Shown here: piece after piece, positions 1-8,764 of the stretch
Layout: each line of letters starts with the position of its first letter
How positions within the stretch are numbered: the first letter of the stretch is position 1
DNA from: Cyclobacteriaceae bacterium
GTDB lineage: Bacteria > Bacteroidota > Bacteroidia > Cytophagales > Cyclobacteriaceae
DNA: 64,000 nucleotides
Assembly: GCA_025055435.1 (NCBI GenBank)
Contig: JANWWN010000001.1
Location: forward strand, 33,777-97,776
Direction: 5' to 3'
Translations under genes and position numbers: made by a program
The notes under the pieces: generated by a model
Told to the model about the DNA's origin: nothing
Seen by the model: the letters and a program-made list of their open reading frames with translations, nothing else
The model's database searches: none

Positions 1-1360
1 GCCAGGCTGCAGGCAGTAACCCTGTTTCGTTAAGCGTAGAATGGCCCATCAGTAACTGCCCCACGACACGCAGAATATAAACAGCCGTAATAACGATGGA
101 TGACACTGCAACAACAGTAAGCACGCGGTGAAACACATCCTCATGCTGCCACGCTCCAAAGAAAATGGTGAGCTCGGCCGCAAAGCCGCTCAATCCGGGT
201 AAGCCGAGCGAAGCGAGACCGGCAATCATATAACACACCGATAAAAACGGCATTACTTTCAGCAGTCCGCCCATTTCCGGTACCAGCCGGGTATGCGTTC
301 TTCCGTAAATCATTCCGATAAGGGCAAAGAAAAGGGCCGTCATCAAACCGTGGGAAACCATCTGCAGCACCGCACCGGTTAAAGCCGTTTCATTCAGCAT
401 GAGCAATGCAAACAGCACCAGTCCGCAATGACTCACCGATGAATAGGCATTGATATACTTCAGGTCGTTTTGCCCGATAACACCCAGTGCACCATATACT
501 ATCGAGATACCCGTGAGCAGCAAAAACATCCAGGCCTGGTCATGCGCGGCTTCGGGAAAGAGTCCTATGGCTACTTTCAGGCATCCGTAGCCACCGAGTT
601 TCATCAGTACGCCGGCATGCAGCATCGAAACGGCGGTAGGTGCTGAACTATGTCCGTCGGGCGACCAGGTGTGTAACGGAAACAATGCTCCAATTACGCC
701 AAAGCCCACAAACACAAACGGAAAAAATCGTTGTTGCACGTTGTAATCAAACTGCACGCTGAGTAAATCGGGAAGCGAGAAAGAGTGATGACCGTTAACA
801 TTGGAATAAAAATAGATTCCCAGTAATCCGATAATAAGAATGGCCGAGCCGCCCATCAGCATCAGTGTAAGTTTCATGGCGCTGTATTCTTTAGGTCCGC
901 TGCCCCAGATGCCGATGAGCAGATACATCGGAATGACGGCCAGTTCAAAAAACAAAAACATCACAAACAAATCCAGCGAAATAAAGAAACCAAACGTTCC
1001 GGTAGCGAGAATAATAAGCGATGCAAAGAATTCGCGGTAGCGGTACGTAACATCCCAACTGGCCAGCACACCTGTAAAAATTACGATGGCCGTGAGTACA
1101 ATCATGGCCACGGCAATGCCGTCAACACCTGTTTCAAAATGAATGTGTAAAGACGGGAACCAGCTTAAATTATGGTAAAACAAACACGGCTCGGTATTCC
1201 CTTCGCTCCGTGCAGTGAGGTAAGCATACAACAGATAAAAAGAAAGCACGAGCTGAACGCTCATACCGGTAAGGGCCGTAAGGCGTGCCTGCGCAGGTGT
1301 ACGTGTTACAACCACCGCAAGGGCAGTAAGCGCAGGAACGATGATTAATGCGTACAACAT
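1..1360 (-). CDS. nuoM: NADH-quinone oxidoreductase subunit M (partial, C-terminus off the left edge)
   Basis: Antiporter-like membrane subunit of complex I, part of the proton-pumping arm. The reading frame is open from the ATG at 1360 to the window edge, giving 453 codons; the stop lies outside. It is strongly hydrophobic throughout. The family signature is seen as PLHTWSPDGHSSAPT followed by LHAGVLMKLGGYG, which carries the conserved pump lysine; this is a variant of the more common WLPDAHVEAPT form. It starts one base after the nuoL stop, as the fifth gene of a nuoI-J-K-L-M run. nuoN would be expected just beyond the edge but is not seen. Confidence 0.93.
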   Translation of the reverse strand, partial: MLYALIIVPALTALAVVVTRTPAQARLTALTGMSVQLVLSFYLLYAYLTARSEGNTEPCLFYHNLSWFPSLHIHFETGVDGIAVAMIVLTAIVIFTGVLASWDVTYRYREFFASLIILATGTFGFFISLDLFVMFLFFELAVIPMYLLIGIWGSGPKEYSAMKLTLMLMGGSAILIIGLLGIYFYSNVNGHHSFSLPDLLSVQFDYNVQQRFFPFVFVGFGVIGALFPLHTWSPDGHSSAPTAVSMLHAGVLMKLGGYGCLKVAIGLFPEAAHDQAWMFLLLTGISIVYGALGVIGQNDLKYINAYSSVSHCGLVLFALLMLNETALTGAVLQMVSHGLMTALFFALIGMIYGRTHTRLVPEMGGLLKVMPFLSVCYMIAGLASLGLPGLSGFAAELTIFFGAWQHEDVFHRVLTVVAVSSIVITAVYILRVVGQLLMGHSTLNETGLLPAAW

Positions 1361-1361
1361 C

Positions 1362-3206
1362 TTAACGCACAATAAACATCAGCATAAAGATAAGTGCAGC
1401 CGCACCGGCCATGAATACCCAGGCATACTGTTGTACCTGACCGGATTGTAAAAATTTTATTTTCTGCGAGAATGACTGCGTCACCCGGGCCAGTGCATTC
1501 ATGAAGCCATCCACCACGTGCCGATCGAACCAGGCAATTGGAAATGCAATGCTTCGGAAGATAATGTTTTTGGTGACGAAGAGATACACTTCATCGATAT
1601 AAAATTTGTTTTGCACAACGCGATACAACAAAGGACGCTGTTCCGGTTTTTCTCTTTTTTTCAGGTAAAGCACTCCCGCCGTTGTTATACCGGTGAGGGC
1701 AACAATTACAGAGGTAAACGGTACCGTGAAATCATGATGACCGGCAAGTGGGTAAAACAGATTAAATCCTGTAAATCCTGTTATGACGGAAGCCACAGCC
1801 AGCACGATCATGGGTACCATCATAAGCACAGGTGCAGGGTGGGCATGCACTTCTTTCGATTGGTGCCAAAAGACTTTAAAATACAACCTGAACATGTAAA
1901 AAGCTGTTAATGCGGCACCGGTAAGGGCAACAGCGAAGTAAACTTTGGAATGGGCATAAACCGCAATCAGGATTTCATCCTTGCTGAAAAATCCGGCAAA
2001 AGGCGGTATGCCGGCAATGGCAAGGCAGGCGATGAGGAACAGCACATGCGTTACGGGCATGACTTTCCGTAAACCACCCATTTGCTCAATATGCTGGGTG
2101 TGCACCACGTGAATGATGGCGCCTGCACCGAGAAACAACAAGGCTTTAAAAAACGCATGGGTGAACAGATGAAACAACGAAGCCGCATAGCCACCCGCGC
2201 CTAATGCCAGCATCATATAACCGATTTGTGACATGGTGGAGAAAGCCAGTATGCGCTTGATGTCGGTTTGTGCGCACGCAATAATGGCGGCAAACAAAAG
2301 CGAAAACGCGCCAATAAGCGCAATGAAGTCGAGCGCCTGAGGTGCAAAAGCCTGGTACAAGGGAAACAGCCGGGCAACCAGAAACACACCGGCAACCACC
2401 ATGGTTGCTGCATGAATAAGTGCCGAAACGGGTGTAGGCCCCTCCATGGCATCAGGCAGCCAGATGTGCAACGGAAACATGGCCGACTTACCTGCGCCTC
2501 CTATGAAAATCAGTGCCATGGCCCAGGTTATGGAAGATAATCCGAGAAACGTTGCCTGTTGTGAAAAGAAATCCGGTATCCCGGAAAAATGGTTCAGTTC
2601 TTCAATTTGTATGGTTCCGGTTATTCCGGATAATAACAGGATGCCTGTAAGAAAACCAAAGTCGGCAAAGCGTGTGACGATGAAAGCTTTTTTGGCGGCA
2701 GCCACTGCTTCAGGCTTTTGATAATAAAAGCCGATAAGCAAATACGAAGATAAACCCACCAGCTCCCAGCACATATAAAGCTGAATTAAGTTAGGAGCTG
2801 CCACCAAACCTAACATGGAGAAACTGAACAAGGACAGAAAAGCAAAGAACCGTGCATAGCCTTGCTCGCCCTTCATGTAATCGATGCTGTAAAGGAAAAC
2901 CAGCAGGGATACGGTTGTTACCACAGCCATCATCATGAGCGAGAGCGGGTCAGTAAGAACGCCCGCTTTGATGGTAATCCTTGCGGTGATGTTCAGCCAG
3001 GTAAAAAAATGATGTTGATAGAATGCCGGTTCATCCAGTCGGACAAAGCGGTAAACTTCTATCCAGGTAATGACCGTTGCCGCGCCCATGGCCGTAACGG
3101 CAATCCAGCCGGGTGTGCGTCCGGGCAGGTGCTTGCCGATCAGGCCGTTGAGAATAAAAGCGCCCAGCGGAAGGATAAAAATCCATATCACCGTGTTTGC
3201 CTCCAT
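1362..3206 (-). CDS. nuoL: NADH-quinone oxidoreductase subunit L
   Basis: Largest antiporter-like subunit of complex I, 614 aa, usual length for the family, with the long C-terminal amphipathic extension expected to run along the membrane arm. Family hallmarks are visible: the glutamate in MCWELVGLSSYL (Glu148), the lysine in GGAGKSAMFPLHIWLPDAMEGP (Lys240) and the following ALIHAATMV helix. Transcribed from the minus strand directly after nuoK (one-residue spacing) and before nuoM, so translation is probably coupled. No anomaly seen. Confidence 0.97.
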   Translation of the reverse strand: MEANTVIWIFILPLGAFILNGLIGKHLPGRTPGWIAVTAMGAATVITWIEVYRFVRLDEPAFYQHHFFTWLNITARITIKAGVLTDPLSLMMMAVVTTVSLLVFLYSIDYMKGEQGYARFFAFLSLFSFSMLGLVAAPNLIQLYMCWELVGLSSYLLIGFYYQKPEAVAAAKKAFIVTRFADFGFLTGILLLSGITGTIQIEELNHFSGIPDFFSQQATFLGLSSITWAMALIFIGGAGKSAMFPLHIWLPDAMEGPTPVSALIHAATMVVAGVFLVARLFPLYQAFAPQALDFIALIGAFSLLFAAIIACAQTDIKRILAFSTMSQIGYMMLALGAGGYAASLFHLFTHAFFKALLFLGAGAIIHVVHTQHIEQMGGLRKVMPVTHVLFLIACLAIAGIPPFAGFFSKDEILIAVYAHSKVYFAVALTGAALTAFYMFRLYFKVFWHQSKEVHAHPAPVLMMVPMIVLAVASVITGFTGFNLFYPLAGHHDFTVPFTSVIVALTGITTAGVLYLKKREKPEQRPLLYRVVQNKFYIDEVYLFVTKNIIFRSIAFPIAWFDRHVVDGFMNALARVTQSFSQKIKFLQSGQVQQYAWVFMAGAAALIFMLMFIVR

Positions 3207-3521
3207 TTAATATTTCATCTCGTTTACTTTTTCCACATCTACCGATCTGATGTTGCGGTACAGGTTGATAAAGATGGCGATGGCAACAGCAGCTTCGGCT
3301 GCTGCTACGGCTATGACAAACATGGCGAAAAATAATCCATCGGTTTGCTTCGGATATACAAACCGGTCGATTACTACTAAATTAATGTTTACGGCATTCA
3401 ACATCAGTTCAATACCGATGAGCATGGTAACCAGGTTTTTACGTGTCAAAAAACCATACATGCCGATGAAGAACATCAGCGCCGAGAAGATGAGCAGGTG
3501 TTCAACAGGTATGCCGGTCAT
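3207..3521 (-). CDS. nuoK: NADH-quinone oxidoreductase subunit K
   Basis: Small complex I membrane subunit, 104 aa, three predicted transmembrane helices. It contains the conserved glutamates of the family in the stretches GIELMLNAVN and AAAEAAVAIAI, which form part of the proton path between NuoH and the antiporter subunits. The start overlaps the 3' end of nuoJ by four bases (3518-3521), the ATGA arrangement typical of translational coupling. Confidence 0.96.
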   Translation of the reverse strand: MTGIPVEHLLIFSALMFFIGMYGFLTRKNLVTMLIGIELMLNAVNINLVVIDRFVYPKQTDGLFFAMFVIAVAAAEAAVAIAIFINLYRNIRSVDVEKVNEMKY

Positions 3522-4036
3522 GTTGCAGGAGGATTACGTTTGGCAATTACGATGGCGCCGGCCAGCGCGGCAAGCAGTACAATGCTGATGACCTCAAAAG
3601 GCAAAACGTAGCCACCTTCCGAGTAGCTTAGCAGGGTTTTACCGACTTCGCGCATGGATAGTTTAGTTGGCGCATCACCGGATGGCATAAAATCAAAGTT
3701 ACTGATAACAAATGCAATGAGCCCGAACGAAGTTAGAACAAGTGCCAGTGAAGCCACCACTTTAAGCGGGGCCGGTTTCTCCATTTTTTCGTGGATGTCG
3801 GAGGTAAGCAAAATTGAAAAGATGATGAGCACTACTATTCCGCCGGCATATACCAGCAGTTGTACAGCTGCAAGGAAGAAGTAGTCAACCATAAAATAAA
3901 AAGCTGCGGTGCCAGCCAGGGCAAACAGCAGGTATACGGCAGCGCGCAGAATCCTTCGGGAGGTTACGGCAGCTATGGATGAAGCCAGCACCAGCGCAGC
4001 AAAAAAATAAAACAGATATGTGCCTGCGCTGCTCAT
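3518..4036 (-). CDS. nuoJ: NADH-quinone oxidoreductase subunit J
   Basis: Complex I membrane subunit of 172 aa with about five hydrophobic helices; the glycine-rich helix AAVQLLVYAGGIVVLIIF is the family's conserved region, containing the helix whose pi-bulge rearranges during turnover in known complex I structures. It overlaps nuoI by four bases (4033-4036) and nuoK by four bases, so the three genes look translationally coupled. Confidence 0.95.
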   Translation of the reverse strand: MSSAGTYLFYFFAALVLASSIAAVTSRRILRAAVYLLFALAGTAAFYFMVDYFFLAAVQLLVYAGGIVVLIIFSILLTSDIHEKMEKPAPLKVVASLALVLTSFGLIAFVISNFDFMPSGDAPTKLSMREVGKTLLSYSEGGYVLPFEVISIVLLAALAGAIVIAKRNPPAT

Positions 4037-4509
4037 TTGATGCCATCCATGATTTTAGAGCCGGGTTTGTTGAGAATTTTGGTAAGTTTCGATCGGTCGA
4101 ACACAGCATGTTCAAACGTGTTGGCCATCTTAATAGCGTCAGTAGGGCAGGCCGGTATGCACAAGCCACACATGGTGCACATCTGCAGGTGGTACACAAA
4201 CTTGTCGAGGGCTTTAACCTTTCGCCCGTCAACATCCACTTTTTTGGAAATGATTTCAATCGTGCCGTTCGGGCAGGCCACTTCGCAGGCCGAGCAGCCC
4301 GTGCAACGGTGCTCGTTGTTTTCGTTGTGGATAAGCACCACTTCACCCCGGAAGCGTTCGAACATCTTTAATGTATCACGGTTTTCCGGGTATTGCTGGG
4401 TGATGATTTCCTTGGGATGAACAAAATAATACCCGGTAACCGACAGTCCTTTGAGGAGTGACCGCAGACCGAACACAATATCACGAAAGTAATTTACAAT
4501 GACCCGCAT
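4033..4509 (-). CDS. nuoI: NADH-quinone oxidoreductase subunit I (2x[4Fe-4S])
   Basis: Peripheral-arm subunit that carries electrons through clusters N6a and N6b towards the quinone site. The 158 aa product has two classic ferredoxin motifs: CTGCSACEVACP (Cys69, 72, 75, 79) and CTMCGLCIPACP (Cys111, 114, 117, 121). The ATG at 4509 is preceded by about 190 bases without a gene and then by a divergent queD, so nuoI is the first gene of this transcript. That is unusual: nuoH normally precedes nuoI. A TAATTTTG element on the minus strand about 50 bases upstream could be the promoter. Confidence 0.96.
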   Translation of the reverse strand: MRVIVNYFRDIVFGLRSLLKGLSVTGYYFVHPKEIITQQYPENRDTLKMFERFRGEVVLIHNENNEHRCTGCSACEVACPNGTIEIISKKVDVDGRKVKALDKFVYHLQMCTMCGLCIPACPTDAIKMANTFEHAVFDRSKLTKILNKPGSKIMDGIK

Positions 4510-4560
4510 AACCGTTAAGATGACCTTTTAAATATACCAAATAGAAATCAACGCTCAAGG

Positions 4561-4568
4561 CAAAATTA
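4561..4568 (-). promoter_or_regulatory. Possible -7 promoter element for nuoIJKLM
   Basis: Reads TAATTTTG on the minus strand, matching the Bacteroidota -7 consensus TAnnTTTG, about 50 bases before the nuoI start. I find no clear TTG at the -33 distance, so this is a tentative call. Confidence 0.35.
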
Positions 4569-4697
4569 CTCGGTCTGTTTGGATTAGGTTTTACTTTCAC
4601 TTTAAACCGAAACTTTACTAGGGTGTCTGGAAAAGGCATTTCGATGCAAGGGCGCAATACTTAAGCATGCGGAATTTATCATTAACTTCGCGGCCTG

Positions 4698-5126
4698 ATG
4701 TTAAGTGTTACCAAGATATTCCGTTTCGAAGCGGCCCACGTCATTCACGGCTACCCGGGCAAATGTTCGCGTATTCACGGGCATTCCTACGAATTGCATG
4801 TTACGGTGGGCTTTCTTGATCCGGTACAGGGATTTATACCCGGCACCGGCATGGTAATGGACTTTGCCGATTTAAAGAAACTGGTTAATGAAAAGGTGAT
4901 CAATCGGCTGGACCATAAGTTTATTGTGTCGCATGCGTATTTGTCGGTTCGGAAAGAGTTTTCCGGTTTGGAAGAGCTGGTGGTGATGGATGCCGAGCCG
5001 ACTGCGGAGAATCTGTTGGAGTGGCTGAACCGGGAAATCAGCACCGTGCTTCCGCAAAATCTGAAACTTCAGCATCTTCGTTTATATGAAACGAAAGACT
5101 CGTTTGCCGAGTGGAGAGCCAAATAA
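4698..5126 (+). CDS. queD: 6-carboxytetrahydropterin synthase QueD
   Basis: Converts 7,8-dihydroneopterin triphosphate to 6-carboxy-5,6,7,8-tetrahydropterin, the second step towards queuosine. The 142 aa protein has the T-fold family signature: zinc ligands His14 (EAAH), His27 and His29 (RIHGHSYE), the catalytic Cys23 (GKCSR) and the LDH motif at 71-73, and ends with the conserved LYETKDSF glutamate region. It is divergent from nuoI. Another queuosine gene, queA, lies at 27676-28722 but is not linked. Some family members act as 6-pyruvoyltetrahydropterin synthases; the cysteine context favours QueD. Confidence 0.93.
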   Translation: MLSVTKIFRFEAAHVIHGYPGKCSRIHGHSYELHVTVGFLDPVQGFIPGTGMVMDFADLKKLVNEKVINRLDHKFIVSHAYLSVRKEFSGLEELVVMDAEPTAENLLEWLNREISTVLPQNLKLQHLRLYETKDSFAEWRAK

Positions 5127-5134
5127 GCATGTAA

Positions 5135-7282
5135 GTGGGAAGCAGAACTAATTTAGATGCTTTAAATGACAGGCAACGCGAGGCAGTTGTTAGCGATGAT
5201 AAGCGGTTACTCGTTTTAGCCGGTGCAGGCTCAGGAAAAACAAAAACATTACTACAAAAGATTATTTACCTGATTGAGGAGAAGGGAGTAAATCCCTATC
5301 AGATACTCGCAATAACGTTCACGAAGAATGCTGCAAACGAGATGATCGACCGGCTCATTATGTCGGCCGATGAATCAAAAGAATATGAAAAACAAATTTT
5401 CAAGAAAGGCCTTACGGCTAAAGATAAAAGAAACCTTCGCTTAGATTTTCAGCGCAAATACAGCTGGATTAGCCGACTTACGATTAAAACTTTTCATTCC
5501 TTTTGTTTTACAGTTCTGCGAACGCATGGTGTAAATGAATTTGATAATAAGTTTAAAATAATCGGAGAAGAAAAACGGGCAGAAGAAGATGATCTTTCTG
5601 TTTACCTGGCACCCATCACGGTATTTGAAGTATTTCATAAGTTACTTATTGAGCAATGCAGTGATACGGATTATCTTATCCGGCTCAAGCGGTATATTCT
5701 GGATTATTTTGTTGACCAGATACATATTCAAAACCACAATAAGGAAAATTTACCTAAAGACGGCAAGTACTACACGGCACTGAATGGAACGCGTGTACGC
5801 TCAAAGTCCGAACAATATATTGCCGACTGGCTTTATCGGCACAACATTAAGTTTGAGTACGAGCCAAAGGTCAACATCCGTGATTTCGAGTTTCATCCGG
5901 ACTTCTATATACCCGAGGCAAATCTTTATCTTGAACATGTAAGCAACCTGAGCGCGCCAACAGCAGGTAAAGAAGAGCAATTCAGAAAGGGGAACATTCA
6001 TTATGTGAAGACTTATGAGAGCATGGCGCGCGATTCAGCTTTATTTAATGCCGCATTGGATAAAATCATAAAAAGTCGGCTTCCGGCTAATTACTCCAAG
6101 ACAGTTGCTTTAAGTTATCAGGAGGCCTTTCATCGGTATCATGAACAGGTAACCGATTTTATTCAACAAGTTATGCGCGTGCTGGATATGATTAAGGTTG
6201 AGAATAAAGATATATCCGATGTTACGGAAAGGGCGCGCAAAGACCAGCACGAACGCGTAAGGCATTTTTATGAGCTGGCCCTGCCGGTTATGATAAAATT
6301 CAGGGACTATTGTGTTAATAAGTCTTTCCTGGATTTTAATGATCTGATAACACGTTGCATCTCGCTTTTCAGAAACTCTCCGGAAATCGCACAGATTTAT
6401 CGCGACCGCTATCGCTATATTCTTGTAGATGAATTTCAGGATGTGAACAGCCTTCAGGTGGATTTGCTAAAACTGCTGCTTACCGATTCATCCCAGTTAT
6501 TTTGTGTTGGCGATGACTGGCAAAGTATTTACGGATTTCGTGGTTCCAATGTTGGCTACATTGTTGAATTCGAAAAGCATTTCGATAACGCACGCACTGT
6601 AAAACTGAATTTGAATTACCGCAGTACACAACATATTGTCCAGGCCAGTAATGAAGTAATTAAAAACAATAAATTCAGAATTGACAAGGAGATTATCGCT
6701 TCAAAAAAATCGGAGCACAAAATCGTAATCTATGCAGGCAGGGATGAATGGGATAATGTTGAGTTTTGCGTTAAAAAGGTAAAAGAGTTAATTCAGGAAA
6801 ATGTTCCCGTTGATGAAATAACGTTTCTTTACCGGAGAAGCAAAATGTTTCAGGAATACAGCAAACGGTTCAAACTCGAGCAACTAAATGTTCAGGGCCG
6901 AACCATTCACGCTGCAAAAGGTTTGGAATCATCTGTGGTTTTCCTTATCGGATTAACAGAAGGAAGCGGAGGTTTTCCTGATATCTGGCTGGAAGATCGC
7001 ATTTTTCAGGTGGTAAAAAAGGCCAACTATGACTTGTTGATGGAAGAGGAGAGGCGTTTGTTTTACGTGGCGATTACCCGTGCCAAGGATAAGTTATTTC
7101 TGATTACCCGGCTCGGTCAGGAATCCAGTTTTCTCAGAGAGATACCCGAAATGTACACCGTTCGCGTGAGTGATTTATTAAAACCGGTTGTTGACCGTGT
7201 TATTATTTGTTCGCGTTGTTACAGCCAGCTGGAAAAGTTGTGGATAGTGTGTCCTTACTGCGGAAACCCTGTTCCGCAGTAA
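5135..7282 (+). CDS. UvrD/HelD-type superfamily I helicase with embedded PD-(D/E)XK-like domain and C-terminal zinc ribbon
   Basis: An SF1A helicase of 715 aa. Seen in order: Walker A GAGSGKTKT (30-38), motif Ia TFTKNAANEM (61-70), an insert at about 215-300, Walker B DEFQDVN, the motif YRSTQHIV, HAAKGLESS, and motif VI VAITRAKDK. The insert has SKSEQYIADWL, EYEP, HPDFYIP and LYLEH, the pattern of a PD-(D/E)XK nuclease fold of the kind found inside helicase IV-like proteins, although the catalytic lysine position reads His. The last 24 residues form a zinc ribbon (Cys692, 695, 706, 709). The only suitable start in frame is GTG at 5135, eight bases after queD. The gene looks more A+T-rich than its neighbours. 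Its role is probably DNA repair; the exact substrate is unknown. Confidence 0.88.
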   Translation: MGSRTNLDALNDRQREAVVSDDKRLLVLAGAGSGKTKTLLQKIIYLIEEKGVNPYQILAITFTKNAANEMIDRLIMSADESKEYEKQIFKKGLTAKDKRNLRLDFQRKYSWISRLTIKTFHSFCFTVLRTHGVNEFDNKFKIIGEEKRAEEDDLSVYLAPITVFEVFHKLLIEQCSDTDYLIRLKRYILDYFVDQIHIQNHNKENLPKDGKYYTALNGTRVRSKSEQYIADWLYRHNIKFEYEPKVNIRDFEFHPDFYIPEANLYLEHVSNLSAPTAGKEEQFRKGNIHYVKTYESMARDSALFNAALDKIIKSRLPANYSKTVALSYQEAFHRYHEQVTDFIQQVMRVLDMIKVENKDISDVTERARKDQHERVRHFYELALPVMIKFRDYCVNKSFLDFNDLITRCISLFRNSPEIAQIYRDRYRYILVDEFQDVNSLQVDLLKLLLTDSSQLFCVGDDWQSIYGFRGSNVGYIVEFEKHFDNARTVKLNLNYRSTQHIVQASNEVIKNNKFRIDKEIIASKKSEHKIVIYAGRDEWDNVEFCVKKVKELIQENVPVDEITFLYRRSKMFQEYSKRFKLEQLNVQGRTIHAAKGLESSVVFLIGLTEGSGGFPDIWLEDRIFQVVKKANYDLLMEEERRLFYVAITRAKDKLFLITRLGQESSFLREIPEMYTVRVSDLLKPVVDRVIICSRCYSQLEKLWIVCPYCGNPVPQ

Positions 7283-7284
7283 GG
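7253..7284. repeat. Perfect 13-bp inverted repeat across the helicase stop codon
   Basis: CCTTACTGCGGAA at 7253-7265 and its exact reverse complement at 7272-7284, with the 6-base loop ACCCTG. It covers the last codons and stop of the helicase and lies 12 bases before the end of the convergent prpD. It lacks a T-run on either side, so it may act as a stem protecting or terminating both convergent transcripts. Confidence 0.6.
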
Positions 7285-7296
7285 GCAGCCGTAACA

Positions 7297-8748
7297 TTAT
7301 ATCACCATCATATCCACGAATTCATGTACCGGCATGGCAGTTAGCCTGTTATAGTCCAATGCCGCATTCAAAATAGCCTGTTGTTGTTTTTCCGGGAACC
7401 GGCGGGCCAGGTTAGTCTTAAATTTATCCAACAGCACCGGTATGCCTTCTTCTCTTCTTCGCTTGTGTCCGATCGGGTATTCCACTACGACTTCGTTCAA
7501 TCGGGTGCCGTCGTTCAGCTCAACAGTCAGGGCATTGGCAATCGATCGCTTCTCCGGGTCGTGGTAGTCTTTTGTAAACTGCGGGTCTTCCACGCAGGTA
7601 ATCTTTTCCCGTAGTTCATCAATACGCGGGTCAACTGCAACATTATCCTCATAATCTGCGGCTGTCAGTCGTCCGAATATCAACGGCACGGCCACCATGT
7701 ACTGAATGCAATGGTCGCGGTCGGCCGGATTGTGCAATGGCCCCTTCTTATCAATGATCCGGATAGCGGCTTCGTGCGTGCGGATGGTTATACGCTTTAT
7801 GTCATCGCTCGATTTGCCTTTCGCTTTTAACTCCTGATGAATGGTCATGGCCGCTTCAACGGCCGTCTGGGCGTGAAACTCCGCAGGGAAGGAAATTTTA
7901 AACAACACGTTTTCCATTACATACGATCCGAAGTCGCGCTGCAGCCGGAAAGTATTTCCTTTGAACAGGACATCATAGAACCCCCAGGTTTTTGCGGTTA
8001 GCACGGAAGGGTATCCCATTTCGCCCGTTTTGGCGATGAGTGCCAGCCGGACGGCTCTGGAGGTGGCATCGCCTGCCGCCCACGACTTGCGGCTGCCGGT
8101 GTTGGGCGCATGGCGGTAGGTGCGCAGCGGATGTCCGTCAACAAAAGCATGCGACAGTGCGTTGATGAGCTCTTCGCGGGTTAAGCCAAGCAGTTTACCC
8201 ACCACCGCAGTTGATGCCAGTTTGACCAGTATAACATGGTCGAGCCCGACTTTATTGAAAGAATTCTCCAGCGCCATCACACCCTGCACTTCGTGGGCGC
8301 GTATCATCGCATCGAGCACGTCTTTCATCAGCATCGGTTTTTTCCCCATTGCTACTGCCGTACGCGACAGCCAGTCGGCCGTGGCCAATATGCCGCCCAG
8401 GTTGTCCGAAGGATGACCCCATTCGGCAGCCAGCCATGTATCGTTAAAATCGAGCCAGCGTACCATCGTTCCGATGTTGAATGCGGCCATCACCGGATCC
8501 AACTGGAATTGCGTGCCGGGTACTTTGGCTCCGTTCGGAACAACGGTGCCGTGAACAACCGGCCCCAACAACTTGGTGCAGGCGGGGTAGCTAAGTGCTT
8601 CAAAGCCGCAACCCAGTGTATCTAACAGGCAGTATTGTGCGGTTTTCCATGCCAGGTCGCTTTTAATCTCATAGTTTAGTACATAATCTGCGATGTCAAC
8701 CAAAATTTTATCAGGCTCCGGCCTGACGTTGGAGATATACGATGCCAT
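7297..8748 (-). CDS. prpD: 2-methylcitrate dehydratase (MmgE/PrpD family)
   Basis: Dehydrates 2-methylcitrate to 2-methyl-cis-aconitate in propionate catabolism. The 483 aa length and sequence match PrpD: an N-terminal helical domain with [15 protein letters not shown] and GHPSDNLGG, then the AVGKLLGL...[10 protein letters not shown] stretch, and a C-terminal lid domain with [19 protein letters not shown]. It is the last gene of prpB-C-D, 16 bases after prpC. The operon supplies methylisocitrate lyase and methylcitrate synthase, so the assignment is well supported by context. Confidence 0.94.
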   Translation of the reverse strand: MASYISNVRPEPDKILVDIADYVLNYEIKSDLAWKTAQYCLLDTLGCGFEALSYPACTKLLGPVVHGTVVPNGAKVPGTQFQLDPVMAAFNIGTMVRWLDFNDTWLAAEWGHPSDNLGGILATADWLSRTAVAMGKKPMLMKDVLDAMIRAHEVQGVMALENSFNKVGLDHVILVKLASTAVVGKLLGLTREELINALSHAFVDGHPLRTYRHAPNTGSRKSWAAGDATSRAVRLALIAKTGEMGYPSVLTAKTWGFYDVLFKGNTFRLQRDFGSYVMENVLFKISFPAEFHAQTAVEAAMTIHQELKAKGKSSDDIKRITIRTHEAAIRIIDKKGPLHNPADRDHCIQYMVAVPLIFGRLTAADYEDNVAVDPRIDELREKITCVEDPQFTKDYHDPEKRSIANALTVELNDGTRLNEVVVEYPIGHKRRREEGIPVLLDKFKTNLARRFPEKQQQAILNAALDYNRLTAMPVHEFVDMMVI

Positions 8749-8764
8749 AGAATAAAAAATTTAA

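Noticed and set aside
1518-2721. Plus-strand open frames opposite nuoL
   Set aside because: They are antisense to a well-conserved gene and have no protein-like features.
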